The notes: generated from the letters alone by a model not told the origin. Positions 1 through 8,380 are shown, counted from the first letter of the stretch. The stretch: DNA of 28,069 nucleotides from Nitrospirota bacterium (GCA_029865515.1 JAOUGQ010000005.1:1-28069); one strand, 5' to 3'. Program-made: numbers and translations.

Positions 1-48
1 CAATTTGAGTGGTCTCTTATTCTGCAACCCTGTTGGGGAATCAGGGGG

Positions 49-918
49 TCAGGCGGTGACGGCCTGTTTTTTCCATGCGGCCAACATTCGTTCGATTCGT
101 AACCGGACAACCAGGTCGGGATCTTTCATTAATGGTTTGACAGCCTCACGGCCACGAGGGTCCCCAATTTTTTCAAGTGCGGATGCCGCCGAGAGTCGGA
201 TGAACCAGTCGGGGTCTTGTAATCGTTCGATCAATAAATCAACGCTGCTGGAATCCTTAATTTCTCCCAGGGCGAGAATAGCCTGTTTTCTGATGACTTC
301 GTCAGGATTCTTTAGACATTCAAGTAATCGTCCAACAGCCGGTTGTCCAAGTTCTGCGAGCGCCCAGGTCGCATCGTCTTTAAACTCATCATTGTGGAGC
401 ATGGAAATTAACGGATCAAGAACGCGTTCATCATTAATTTTGCCTAGGGTTTTTATCACAGATTTCCGGGCATCATAGTCCCGTATATAGCGGAGTAGCA
501 GATCCACCGCCGGTGAGCCTATCATGGCGATGGCTTCAACCGCAGCGTCTCGTACCTGCCAATCTCCGTCTCGAAGGCACCGGACGAGAGGCTCGACGCA
601 GCGTTCGTCGCCCATTTCTCCAAGTGTGATGACGGCTTCTCGTCGAACAACCCAGTCGGAGTTATTCAAAAGATCAATCTGAATGTCGATTTCATCTTTG
701 ACCTGCTCTTCAACCAGCTCTTCTTCTTGTTCTGCCCCTTCTTCCGTTTCGGCAGATGCGACAGTCTCGGCTGCTCCCTCATCTGTTTCCGCCGTGATCG
801 CTTCCGCGACTTCATCCACCAGTTCGTCTTTAGGTAAAGTGTTTTTGCCTTCTAAAGATACGAACTCTTCCGTCTCATCTGAAAATGCATCATCTATATT
901 TTTTTCATCGTCCCGCAT
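49..918 (-). CDS. HEAT-repeat (PBS-lyase-like) protein with acidic N-terminus
   Basis: The 289-residue product has a very Glu/Asp-rich, probably disordered head (residues 1-75). After it come about six helical HEAT-like repeats (roughly 80-285) that recur as 'VRREAVITLGEMGD', 'VRDAAVEAIAMIG', 'IRKQAILALGEI' and 'IRLSAASALEKIGD'. Such repeats make a curved protein-binding scaffold; no catalytic residues are visible. No signal peptide is seen, so it is probably cytoplasmic. The ATG at 918 is preceded by GGAGGA at 8-base spacing, a strong start. It follows the small basic-protein gene by about 45 bases and probably shares its transcript. The acidic head and the very basic neighbour could suggest charge pairing, but that is inference. 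Fold confident, function unknown. Confidence 0.85.
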   Translation of the reverse strand: MRDDEKNIDDAFSDETEEFVSLEGKNTLPKDELVDEVAEAITAETDEGAAETVASAETEEGAEQEEELVEEQVKDEIDIQIDLLNNSDWVVRREAVITLGEMGDERCVEPLVRCLRDGDWQVRDAAVEAIAMIGSPAVDLLLRYIRDYDARKSVIKTLGKINDERVLDPLISMLHNDEFKDDATWALAELGQPAVGRLLECLKNPDEVIRKQAILALGEIKDSSSVDLLIERLQDPDWFIRLSAASALEKIGDPRGREAVKPLMKDPDLVVRLRIERMLAAWKKQAVTA

Positions 919-963
919 GACTATGTTCCTCCAAATTCTCCTCAGACTTGCTCTGTCGGATAC

Positions 964-1167
964 CTAGGCCTCCGCACCGGCTTTCTTCGATTTTCGTTGT
1001 TCCTCACGCCGTTTGGCCGTTCGGACCTTTCGTTGCACTCGTCGTAACCGTTTTCGTAATGACCGGATGGTTGAATCTCCCTCAGGATTATCGCTACTCG
1101 TTAGGGATTTCTTTACCTTGGTTTTCAGAGTTGTCGCGTCTTCCTGAAGTGATCGTCGTTTGGCCAT
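964..1167 (-). CDS. Small highly basic protein (67 aa), unknown function
   Basis: I do not recognise this protein. It begins MAKRRSLQ and is dominated by Lys and Arg, with a C-terminal helix-forming tract (RSLRKRLRRVQRKVRTAKRR) that suggests nucleic-acid or acidic-protein binding. There is no signal peptide or membrane segment. An in-frame ATG seven codons upstream (1188) is possible, but AAGGAGA lies between the two ATGs at about 11 bases from the inner one, so I place the start at 1167. A TTGACA/TAGACT promoter candidate lies about 70 bases upstream, and the HEAT-repeat gene follows directly. The length and charge resemble small ribosome-associated proteins, but no family can be assigned. 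Confidence 0.65.
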   Translation of the reverse strand: MAKRRSLQEDATTLKTKVKKSLTSSDNPEGDSTIRSLRKRLRRVQRKVRTAKRREEQRKSKKAGAEA

Positions 1168-1237
1168 AATAAAAATACTCTCCTTCATCTAGAAAATTGA
1201 TTGACGATTGCTGGTATGAGCTGCCTATACCAAATTG

Positions 1238-1267
1238 AGTCTAGTCAAGGGATTTGAATGGTGTCAA
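1238..1267 (-). promoter_or_regulatory. Sigma70-type promoter candidate for the basic-protein/HEAT unit
   Basis: On the minus strand TTGACA (1262-1267) is separated by 18 bases from TAGACT (1238-1243). Just downstream the sequence GGTAT..ATACC (1213-1231) forms a short dyad overlapping the predicted start of transcription. It lies upstream of the gene starting at 1167. Confidence 0.45.
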
Positions 1268-1308
1268 CGGGGAAACGGCATTCTTGGCGGGGGGAAGGCG
1301 TTTTTCAT

Positions 1309-1346
1309 AAAAAAACCCCGCTGAGCTGAGCCCAGCGGGGTTTTTT
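1309..1346 (-). terminator. Rho-independent terminator after the cytochrome c gene
   Basis: CCCCGCTG (1316-1323) pairs perfectly with CAGCGGGG (1333-1340) around a 9-base loop. It is flanked by seven A (1309-1315) and six T (1341-1346), so it can work in both directions. On the minus strand it closes the cytochrome gene ending at 1367. Confidence 0.92.
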
Positions 1347-1366
1347 AAAAAAGATCGCTCAATCAG

Positions 1367-1828
1367 CTATTCTTTGCAAAAACTTCTTTCATAGGCAATG
1401 ACTTTCCAGGCCTCTTCCTCACTGATGGTGGCTGGGACGAGGGGAACCATCCCCGTGCCTGGGCTGCCATTCTTGATGACCCACATGAGTTCGCCATCTT
1501 TCCGTTTCTTGTGGAATTTGCAATTGGTAAAATCGCGTGGTCCCGGATTCAAGACGGCTCCTGCCGGCCCTTTGCCATCACCGTTTTTGCCGTGGCAGTT
1601 CACGCAGGTCCCTTTTCCCTCAAACAAGGCTTTGCCTTCCGCCACAATTTCTGCCGGAGCACTTTCTGCTTTGTCATATAAGGGGGTTTTGTCCTTTTTG
1701 GCTTCAGCGCGTTTGTCAGCGGGAACACGGGCTGGAATCGGATCTTTTTCTGGTCCAGCAATAGCCAAGCCGGTGGTCAAAAACATGGCAGCGGTTAAGG
1801 TACCAAACACTTTCATCGAGAACGTCAT
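1367..1828 (-). CDS. Small periplasmic c-type cytochrome, single haem
   Basis: The product is an exported 153-residue electron carrier. An N-terminal signal peptide runs to about residue 24 (…GLAIA|GPE). The haem motif CVNCH is at 75-79, followed by GKNGDG as in class I cytochromes, and Met127 in GTGMVPL is the likely sixth ligand. Two extra cysteines, Cys103 and Cys151, lie outside the haem motif and could form a disulfide. The ATG at 1828 has AGGAGG at about 6 bases. It is a single-gene unit with its own promoter candidate and a strong terminator. The electron donor and acceptor cannot be read from context; a role in the respiratory chain is the likely job. Confidence 0.9.
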   Translation of the reverse strand: MTFSMKVFGTLTAAMFLTTGLAIAGPEKDPIPARVPADKRAEAKKDKTPLYDKAESAPAEIVAEGKALFEGKGTCVNCHGKNGDGKGPAGAVLNPGPRDFTNCKFHKKRKDGELMWVIKNGSPGTGMVPLVPATISEEEAWKVIAYERSFCKE

Positions 1829-1975
1829 GGAAGCCTCCTGGGTTAAACAGAGTTGATGAGACCGTAAAAAACACCGGGGTGCACATTCACCCCATCTTTT
1901 CTCTCCTCTTCATGGTCGGTGTCGTTTGAGGGGAAGCGGCCTGAACGGGCATCCCTAAACCACCAAAACCTTTTT

Positions 1976-2005
1976 ATTTTATCAATGGATTTTTGGGGCT
2001 GTCAA
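1976..2005 (-). promoter_or_regulatory. Sigma70-type promoter candidate for the cytochrome c gene
   Basis: Minus-strand TTGACA (2000-2005) is 18 bases from TAAAAT (1976-1981). It would give a leader of about 140 bases before the ATG at 1828; the leader contains a 6-bp GGGGTG/CACCCC hairpin at 1876-1893. Confidence 0.45.
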
Positions 2006-2037
2006 GAAAAGGAAAGGATGTTGTTGAAGGGGTAATC

Positions 2038-2505
2038 TTATTGGGCCCTGAAAGGTCCTCGTCCATTGCGTGCAAAGGGAATGGGAAGGAGATCCTGGAG
2101 GCGGTAGGCTTTTGCCCTGCCTTGTTCCTGGACCACAATCCGGAGCTTTGGCGCAAATTCCCATAGCAGTTGGCGGCAGGTGCCGCAGGGCAACAAGGGG
2201 ACGGAGCCCTCGCAGGCGATGGCCAGCGCGACAAACTCACGGGCTCCTTCAGAAAGAGCTTTGAAGAGGGCCACTCGTTCGGCGCAGACCCCCAGATAGA
2301 CCGGACTTTCAATGTTGCATCCCGTAAAGACTGTTGAATCACGAGTTAAAAGGGCTGCTCCCACTCGAAAATTTGAGGAGGGTGCAATGGCCCTAATTAG
2401 GGCTTCCCTGGCTTTGTCCAGTAAGCGAATGCCATGCGCATGAATCGAGAATTTGGCACCCGAAGTGACGATTGGAGTATTTTGCGAACCAGAAGTGCTC
2501 TTCAT
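2038..2505 (-). CDS. cdd: Cytidine deaminase
   Basis: It hydrolytically deaminates cytidine/deoxycytidine to uridine/deoxyuridine in pyrimidine salvage. The zinc site is complete: Cys74 with catalytic Glu76 in 'CAER', and Cys107 and Cys110 in 'PCGTCRQ'. The substrate-binding stretch 'FRVGAALL…GCNIES' is at 46-66. At 155 residues it matches the small homotetrameric class. The ATG at 2505 lies only 4 bases past the rodZ stop and lacks an obvious ribosome-binding site, so translation is probably coupled to rodZ. About 20 N-terminal residues precede the conserved domain and may be a local extension. Confidence 0.93.
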   Translation of the reverse strand: MKSTSGSQNTPIVTSGAKFSIHAHGIRLLDKAREALIRAIAPSSNFRVGAALLTRDSTVFTGCNIESPVYLGVCAERVALFKALSEGAREFVALAIACEGSVPLLPCGTCRQLLWEFAPKLRIVVQEQGRAKAYRLQDLLPIPFARNGRGPFRAQ

Positions 2506-2509
2506 TGCT

Positions 2510-3364
2510 TTAGGGTTTTAAGAGAATATCGCGGACAACCTGACCCGGCTTCCCAAACGGTCCTCGTGATTCTCCATTGAGGCGGACGACGACCCCGGCA
2601 GCATTGCCCAACGTCAGCAAGTATTGCTTCTTCGCCTTCCAGGTGATCCGTTGGCCGGGTTGTAATAAGGCCTCGTGGGGGGCTTGGTCGTCTGAGCGCA
2701 CTACGACCCAGGTCAGTTGTGTCGCTTCGATCTCCAGAACCAGTGTTCCGCCTGGCCCCAGGGCGTCTTCAGGGACGGGGGAGGCGGGCAAACTGGGTGG
2801 CATCGGCTTGGGTTCAGGTTCGGGGGTTGGCGGTGCGATGACAGGGGGAGGCAAGGGCGACGGTACCGCGTCAACGGGGGCAGCAGGGGAGACGCTGTGA
2901 GGTGGTTCCGCAGGAGAGGGTTTGGGCTCCTGTAGTGATTCGATTGGTAGAGGAGCTTCGGATTTAGCTGTGGGAGTGGGATTTTCTTGCTGTTCGGGTA
3001 ACAGATAAAAGAGTATGCCAGCGATAACCACAAAAAGAATCAAGACTAGATTCCAATTGAATCGACTGCGATGGGCTGCTTCAATTTTAACTTGAACATG
3101 CTGTTGTTCCTGTTGGGTTCGTTCATAAAAACTGTTGGATGAGGTGAGGAAGAGCTGAAGAGCTTCATCTTCATCCAGCCCCAACGTGCGTGCATAAGAC
3201 CGGACAAACCCTTTGGTAAAGACTTTGGCGGGAAGGCTTGCGTAATCTTCTTCTTCAAGAGCGTGGAGATGTCGTTGTTGAATGCGGGTTTGGGAAGCGA
3301 CCTGTTCCAAGGACAGGCCTTGTCGTTCCCGCGCATGTTGGAAAAATCCTCCCAGAGTTTCCAT
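2510..3364 (-). CDS. rodZ: RodZ-like cytoskeletal membrane protein (HTH + TM + DUF4115)
   Basis: The N-terminal cytoplasmic HTH_25-type domain (RQGLSLEQVASQTRIQQRHL) is followed by one transmembrane helix (WNLVLILFVVIAGILFYLL). Then comes a long Pro-rich linker and a C-terminal periplasmic beta domain of the DUF4115 type. This is the layout of RodZ, which links MreB to the elongation machinery. I prefer the ATG at 3364 (METLGGFF) because AGGA lies 7 bases upstream and homologues begin near there. A GTG at 3403 would add 13 residues (total 297), and an ATG at 3379 is also possible. It is followed tightly by cdd and lies 66+ bases after the pfkB-family gene. No mreB is in view. Confidence 0.82.
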   Translation of the reverse strand: METLGGFFQHARERQGLSLEQVASQTRIQQRHLHALEEEDYASLPAKVFTKGFVRSYARTLGLDEDEALQLFLTSSNSFYERTQQEQQHVQVKIEAAHRSRFNWNLVLILFVVIAGILFYLLPEQQENPTPTAKSEAPLPIESLQEPKPSPAEPPHSVSPAAPVDAVPSPLPPPVIAPPTPEPEPKPMPPSLPASPVPEDALGPGGTLVLEIEATQLTWVVVRSDDQAPHEALLQPGQRITWKAKKQYLLTLGNAAGVVVRLNGESRGPFGKPGQVVRDILLKP

Positions 3365-3469
3365 TGCGTTATCCTGCATGGGTGAGGACTGTTTGGACAC
3401 CACGTTGGTTAGCCTGCCATGGAATAACCCATATCATAGGGGTAGGAGCATGCACAGCAATGTCGGGGC

Positions 3470-4384
3470 TTACGACAAATCCTCAAAATGGGTCAGATGT
3501 TTGAATGATTTATATCGTTCATCAATATCATCACGGGTTAAATGTCTGAGTCGATCAAGGCTGAATTCCTCCACATTAAAAGACGCCATGACGCTCCCGA
3601 AAATGATCGCCTGGCGAAGTCCGGTTTCTGAATAATTTCCCGTGGCTGATAGGTAACCCATAAACCCTCCGGCAAAAGTGTCCCCTGCTCCCGTTGGGTC
3701 CTTCACGGCTTCCAGAGGATAGGCGGGAGCTCCGAAAATTCCCTTGTGATGAAACATTAATACCCCATATTCCCCGCGTTTAATGATCAGGGTTTTCGGG
3801 CCACGCGCTAAGATCCGTTTCGCTACTTGTACCAGATTGGCATCTTCGCCCAATGCGCGGGCTTCCCCGTCATTGATGACCAGGATATCGATATGTTCGA
3901 GCACTTTCCATAATGCATCCCGTTTGCCATCAATCCAAAAGTTCATGGTATCGCAGGCGACAATGGATGGCCGTTTGACTTTATTGAGCACATCCAGTTG
4001 TAACTCGGGATCAATGTTGCCAAGAAACAAGGCGGCTGGAGTGGTATAACGGTCAGGAATTTTCGGCCGAAAGGTTTCTAAGACATTGAGATGTGTTTCC
4101 AGGGTTTGGGCTTCGTTGAGTTGGTAAGAATATTCCCCTCGCCAGCGGAAGGTTTTTCCAGGCCTTTTCTCTAATCCTTCCAGGTCGATTCCTCGACTAC
4201 GCAGGAATTCAAGGTGTTCCTCTGGGAAATCCTCCCCGACGACGGCAATAAGGTTCACGTGTGTGAAAAAACTGGCCGAAGTTGAAAAATAGGTGGCGGA
4301 TCCTCCCAGTACGTTAGCGGCTTCGCCAAACGGTGTTCGGACGGAATCAAACGCCACGGATCCTACGACTAATAAATTACCCAT
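3470..4384 (-). CDS. PfkB-family sugar/nucleoside kinase
   Basis: This 304-residue ribokinase-fold enzyme phosphorylates a sugar or nucleoside hydroxyl with ATP. Visible signatures are an N-terminal 'GSVAFDSV', the substrate-side 'GGSATYFS' and the C-terminal PfkB signature 'DPTGAGDTFAGG' with the catalytic Asp. The ATG at 4384 lies 1 base past the mtnP stop, with AAAGG upstream, so the two are probably translated together. Known family substrates include ribose, fructose-6-P, adenosine and other nucleosides. The link to MTA phosphorylase suggests action on a product of nucleoside salvage such as adenosine or a ribose derivative, but the substrate is inferred only from that neighbour. Confidence 0.88.
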   Translation of the reverse strand: MGNLLVVGSVAFDSVRTPFGEAANVLGGSATYFSTSASFFTHVNLIAVVGEDFPEEHLEFLRSRGIDLEGLEKRPGKTFRWRGEYSYQLNEAQTLETHLNVLETFRPKIPDRYTTPAALFLGNIDPELQLDVLNKVKRPSIVACDTMNFWIDGKRDALWKVLEHIDILVINDGEARALGEDANLVQVAKRILARGPKTLIIKRGEYGVLMFHHKGIFGAPAYPLEAVKDPTGAGDTFAGGFMGYLSATGNYSETGLRQAIIFGSVMASFNVEEFSLDRLRHLTRDDIDERYKSFKHLTHFEDLS

Positions 4385-4385
4385 G

Positions 4386-5303
4386 CTATGACCTTTTCTT
4401 GGAGTGAAGGGTGGTCGATACTTGTCGCCGTAACAGCACCTGATAGCGCTTTCTCAAGGTCGGGCTTATCCGATCAAGCGGGGTGATGACAGCGTGTTCC
4501 AATGCTGTATGACAGGAGCACGTCCCAAGGCCTTTGGCTAATTCCAGTGCGTGCTGGAGGACAATTTTGGCCGTTTCGACGTTTTTATGCATGATGGACA
4601 AAATGGCTCCCACAGAAACTGCATCTTCCGTTTCGTGCCAACAATCATAATCCGTCACGAGCGCGAGTGTGGCATAACACAGTTCGGCTTCACGAGCCAG
4701 TTTAGCCTCGGGAATATTTGTCATGCCAATGATATCTACTCCCCATTGCCGGTAGAGAAACGATTCCGCTCGACTGGAAAATTGGGGTCCTTCAATACAG
4801 AGGTATGTCCCGGGGCGGTGCACCTTGACCGAGACCCCCTGGCTGGCCTTTTCTAAGACCGTTGACAAGGTGTGGCAAATCGGATCGGCGAAGGCCACAT
4901 GTGCGACGATGCCTTGGTCGAAAAACGTGTTATCCCGTTGAGTGGTTCGATCAATAAATTGATCAGGCAGGACAAAATCCCCCGGTCGGATTGCTTCCTT
5001 CATACTTCCCACAGCGCTGACGGAAAACACGCGTGTTACACCCAGCGATTTCAGGGCATGAATATTGGCACGATAATTTATCCCGGAAGGCAGAGTGCGG
5101 TGTCCCCGACCATGACGAGCCAAAAAAGCGACTCGCAAGCCCTGAAAGTTTCCGAGAATGATAGCGTCAGAAGGTTTTCCAAACGGGGTTGCCACCTGGA
5201 TCTCTTTGAGATTGGTGAACCCTTCCATTTGATAGAGTCCACTTCCCCCGATAATGCCGATCTGGGCCTGAGGAGCATGTTTAGAGGCTGGTTTGGTACC
5301 CAT
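4386..5303 (-). CDS. mtnP: S-methyl-5'-thioadenosine phosphorylase
   Basis: It cleaves methylthioadenosine with phosphate to adenine and 5-methylthioribose-1-phosphate, salvaging the by-product of polyamine and related SAM reactions. The purine phosphorylase fold is shown by 'IGIIGGSGLY', 'TPFGKPSD', 'ARHGRGH', 'PSGINYRANIHALK' and 'GMTNIPEAKLAREAELCYA'. The tract 'VTDYDCWHE' provides the aspartate that contacts the purine base. The 305 residues exceed the usual 280-290 by a basic C-terminal tail (after about 285). The ATG at 5303 has GAGAGA upstream. The next gene, a PfkB-family kinase, begins 1 base after its stop. Inosine/guanosine phosphorylase activity is the main alternative. Confidence 0.92.
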   Translation of the reverse strand: MGTKPASKHAPQAQIGIIGGSGLYQMEGFTNLKEIQVATPFGKPSDAIILGNFQGLRVAFLARHGRGHRTLPSGINYRANIHALKSLGVTRVFSVSAVGSMKEAIRPGDFVLPDQFIDRTTQRDNTFFDQGIVAHVAFADPICHTLSTVLEKASQGVSVKVHRPGTYLCIEGPQFSSRAESFLYRQWGVDIIGMTNIPEAKLAREAELCYATLALVTDYDCWHETEDAVSVGAILSIMHKNVETAKIVLQHALELAKGLGTCSCHTALEHAVITPLDRISPTLRKRYQVLLRRQVSTTLHSKKRS

Positions 5304-5461
5304 TCAGTCTCTCTGTCAGGTGATAAGGTTTCTTTCCGAACTCTCACGAAGGAGGGAAATTCTGTTTCCGTTACCTTCCAGTCGGATTGAGCGAAAATAG
5401 GGCGATTTCATGTTTCAAAAGGGAAAATTTTCCAGATTGTACCATGATCAGCTCTCTATGG

Positions 5462-6487
5462 TTAGCCTGAAAAACGGGTGGCCTCTGAATTTGACGTTGA
5501 TTGCGCAGGAAGCTGGGCATTCTGGAAAGTTTCTAGAAAATTTTTGATAGTGTCCACGATCTTCATTGCCGCTCGATCGGGGATATCGGATTCCTCCAGT
5601 GTGATCCAATGGATGCCGGGTTCCTTCTGAAACCAGGTCATTTGCCGTTTAGCAAAGTGACGGGTATCCCGTTTTAACAACCGGACGGCTTCTTCATAAG
5701 AATATTCACCCGCTAAGTATCCTGAAAATTGTCGATAGCCCAGTCCTTTCATGGAGCCCAGCTCTCGATGATACCCTTGCTCCATGAGGGATTGCGTTTC
5801 TTGCACGAGCCCTTTGTGAATTTCCCATTCGACGCGAGTTTCAATGCGCCGATAGAGGGTTTGGCGATCCATTGTGAGTCCAATCAATAGGGACGGATAC
5901 GGAGTGTCCTCAAACCGGTGCTGTTGATGCACCACGGATAGCGGTGTTCCCAGAATGCGATAGACTTCGAGTGCGCGTTGGATCTTGGGTTGGTCATTGG
6001 GATGAAGCCGTTGCGCAAGATCCGGATCCACCTGCTGCAGTTTTTCATAGAGAAACCCGGGCCCTTGAGTTTTAGCCTCTTGGGCTAATTCATTTCGAAT
6101 CACCCAATTGGCCGGTGGTCCAGGGCAGAGGCCTCTCAGGAGGGTTCGGATATAGAGTCCAGTGCCGCCGATCACGAGAGGCAGGAGGCCTTGTCGATGA
6201 AGTCGGGAAATTTCTTGGCTAGCATGATGTCGGAAGTCTCCGACGTTAAAAGATTGATCTGGATCGACGAGGTCAATTAAGCGATGAGGGATGCCTTGTT
6301 GTTCAGCTAAGGCCGGCTTGTCGGTGCCGATGTTCATTTCCCGGTACACCTGCCGGGAATCTGCGGTTAAAATTTCGGTCTTGAGGATTTTGGCGACTTC
6401 AATACCGATACGGCTTTTACCGATAGCGGTTGGTCCCACAATGGCCACGACGGGTTTCCATGTTGCGATGATGTCGGCATGTTTCAT
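5462..6487 (-). CDS. miaA: tRNA dimethylallyltransferase
   Basis: MiaA transfers a dimethylallyl group to N6 of A37 in tRNAs reading codons that start with U. It has the P-loop 'GPTAIGKS' near residues 18-25 and the following 'LTADSRQVYREMNIGTDKP' with the catalytic Asp. 'PLVIGGTGLYIRTLL' and the C-terminal 'RDTRHFAKRQMTWFQ' tRNA-binding signature are also present. At 341 residues it is slightly long because of a tail of about 25 residues (after 'LETFQN'). The ATG at 6487 follows the mutL stop by about 32 bases; the mutL-miaA order is common in bacteria. The ribosome-binding site is weak, consistent with read-through from mutL. Confidence 0.95.
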   Translation of the reverse strand: MKHADIIATWKPVVAIVGPTAIGKSRIGIEVAKILKTEILTADSRQVYREMNIGTDKPALAEQQGIPHRLIDLVDPDQSFNVGDFRHHASQEISRLHRQGLLPLVIGGTGLYIRTLLRGLCPGPPANWVIRNELAQEAKTQGPGFLYEKLQQVDPDLAQRLHPNDQPKIQRALEVYRILGTPLSVVHQQHRFEDTPYPSLLIGLTMDRQTLYRRIETRVEWEIHKGLVQETQSLMEQGYHRELGSMKGLGYRQFSGYLAGEYSYEEAVRLLKRDTRHFAKRQMTWFQKEPGIHWITLEESDIPDRAAMKIVDTIKNFLETFQNAQLPAQSTSNSEATRFSG

Positions 6488-6519
6488 GAGGGATCAGCAG
6501 TGGAATTTATTTCAATGGA

Positions 6520-8319
6520 CTATTTCAATGGACGGGCAAACACCGTGTTGAGTTCTTCTAGGGAATGTCGAATGGCCACTCGTCTTCCGTGGGGGCAGGT
6601 CATCGGGAAATTTTCCTGGGCCCAATCCTGCAAAAGTTCTTTGATTTCAGGCTGTGTCATAGGCCGCCCGGCTTGGACGGCGCTTTGACAGGCCATGGTG
6701 GCCAGGATAGGTCGGATTTTGTTTTCCAGAGAATCTGTTGATTGCCACTCTAAAAGTTCTTCTAATAATTCAAGGACCAGGGAGCTTGCGGAGACATTTC
6801 CCAACACGGCCGGAACGGCTCGCACAACATAGGATGTGGTTCCAAATCGCTCCACATCCAATCCGGCTTGAGCCAGAACTGGTAGCCATTCTTCTAATAA
6901 TTCCCCCTGGTGGGGAAGGAGTTCGACCGGCTCCGGGATGAGTAAGCCCTGCTGGAGGATTTCTCGTTTATTCCACGACCGGATCAGTCTCTCAAAGAGT
7001 ACCCGTTCATGGGCAGTATGTTGATCGACAATAAACACATCCTGATTAATTTGGCCCAGAAGGTAGGTGTGATGGATCTGGCCGAGAGGATAGACGTCGT
7101 ATGTTTGTTCCTTGCCCGTGTAGACGGAAGGCGGTTCCTGGACAAAAAGGGATAAAGCGGAAGCCATTTTCGTGTTTGTTCCGGGTAATTCGGAAAAGCG
7201 TTGAAACGGAGCCGGTGCGACCCCTAGCGATCCGGCTGTGGGTTTGGCCGGATATGGATGATGAGGATCCTGAAAGGGTCTAACAGCTTGATCACTCGAT
7301 ACGGGGGTCGGCGAGCTTTGCGTGAAAAAGAGCGCCCTGATTGCGCGCAGAATACCGGTGTGAATAAATTCCGGATGAGAAAAGCGCACTTCCCGCTTGG
7401 TTGGGTGGACATTGATATCGACGGTCTGGGGGTCGAGGTGGACAAATAAGATAAATTGAGGATGTTTTCCTTTTGGAAGAAACGATCCATATGCTTCATA
7501 CACCGCATGGGAAATGGTCGTATTTTTGATGGGTCGACCATTGACGAAAATTTCCTGTGGCATTCGAGAGGTTCGCGCATGGTGAGGGCTTACGGTAAAA
7601 CCCGTGAGTTGAAATGAACCCGCTTGATGGGTGACGGGGAGAAAGCGTTCAAGAAATTCCGCCCCGTAGAGCTGCAATAATCGATCTTGCGATGTTACCA
7701 CCGCCGGGTATTCCAATACCTTATGGTTTTGATGACGTAGTCGAAAGTGAACCTCCGGATGAACCGCTGCGGCCTGCTGAATGACGTAACAAATCTTTGA
7801 AAATTCAGTGGGAACGGTCTTGAGAAATTTCAGCCGTCCCGGCGTATTGAAAAAGAGATCTCGCACCTCCACCTGCGTGCCTTGAGATCCGGAGTAATCC
7901 TGCACCTCCCATGTCATGCCTCCCATTGAATGGGTTTGGGTGCCAAGGGTGGTTTCAGGCGGGACCGTCTTCAAGTGAAAACGAGAGACGGAGGCGATAC
8001 TGGGAAGGGCTTCACCCCGGAATCCCAATGTCGTGAGTGTGTAGAGATCCTCCTCGGCCCGGAGCTTACTGGTCGCAAAACGCTGACAGGCCAGTTGGGC
8101 ATCCATTCGAGTCATGCCCTCTCCATTATCCATGACCCGGATTAATCGTCGACCTCCATCCTCTACTTCAATGGTGATCAACGTACTAGCCGCATCCAGG
8201 CTGTTATCAATGAGTTCTTTCACGACAGAGGCGGGTCGCTCGACCACTTCCCCTGCGGCAATGCGACAGGAGACAGTATCTGGAAGAATATGCACTTTTC
8301 CAGTTACAGTGGAAATCAT
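6520..8319 (-). CDS. mutL: DNA mismatch repair protein MutL (endonuclease type)
   Basis: MutL links mismatch recognition by MutS to strand removal. The GHKL ATPase domain spans about 1-330, with 'VKELIDNSLDA' (33-43), 'DNGEGM' (64-69) and 'GFRGEALPSI' (99-108). A Pro-rich linker follows, then a C-terminal dimer domain. That domain carries the metal-endonuclease signature as 'DQHTAHERVLFE' (432-443), 'ACQSA' (543-547) and 'CPHGRR' (575-580). The usual forms are DQHA…E…E and CPHGRP, so two positions deviate while the metal ligands remain. This is the nicking type found outside MutH-containing gamma-proteobacteria. The ATG at 8319 gives the standard N-terminus; it starts 62 bases after cpoB. Confidence 0.96.
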   Translation of the reverse strand: MISTVTGKVHILPDTVSCRIAAGEVVERPASVVKELIDNSLDAASTLITIEVEDGGRRLIRVMDNGEGMTRMDAQLACQRFATSKLRAEEDLYTLTTLGFRGEALPSIASVSRFHLKTVPPETTLGTQTHSMGGMTWEVQDYSGSQGTQVEVRDLFFNTPGRLKFLKTVPTEFSKICYVIQQAAAVHPEVHFRLRHQNHKVLEYPAVVTSQDRLLQLYGAEFLERFLPVTHQAGSFQLTGFTVSPHHARTSRMPQEIFVNGRPIKNTTISHAVYEAYGSFLPKGKHPQFILFVHLDPQTVDINVHPTKREVRFSHPEFIHTGILRAIRALFFTQSSPTPVSSDQAVRPFQDPHHPYPAKPTAGSLGVAPAPFQRFSELPGTNTKMASALSLFVQEPPSVYTGKEQTYDVYPLGQIHHTYLLGQINQDVFIVDQHTAHERVLFERLIRSWNKREILQQGLLIPEPVELLPHQGELLEEWLPVLAQAGLDVERFGTTSYVVRAVPAVLGNVSASSLVLELLEELLEWQSTDSLENKIRPILATMACQSAVQAGRPMTQPEIKELLQDWAQENFPMTCPHGRRVAIRHSLEELNTVFARPLK

Positions 8320-8380
8320 GGAATTTCAGACAAGAGGCGGTTAGTGTGGAGAGATATGCGAAGCGGCGTCCCTCAGGAAA

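Noticed and set aside
5..478. Plus-strand open frame over the HEAT-repeat gene
   Set aside because: It is the antisense of a strongly supported gene with clear repeats; it has no ribosome-binding site and Ser/Arg-rich antisense composition.
4872..5390. 172-codon plus-strand frame
   Set aside because: It is antisense to mtnP, whose family motifs are complete on the minus strand.
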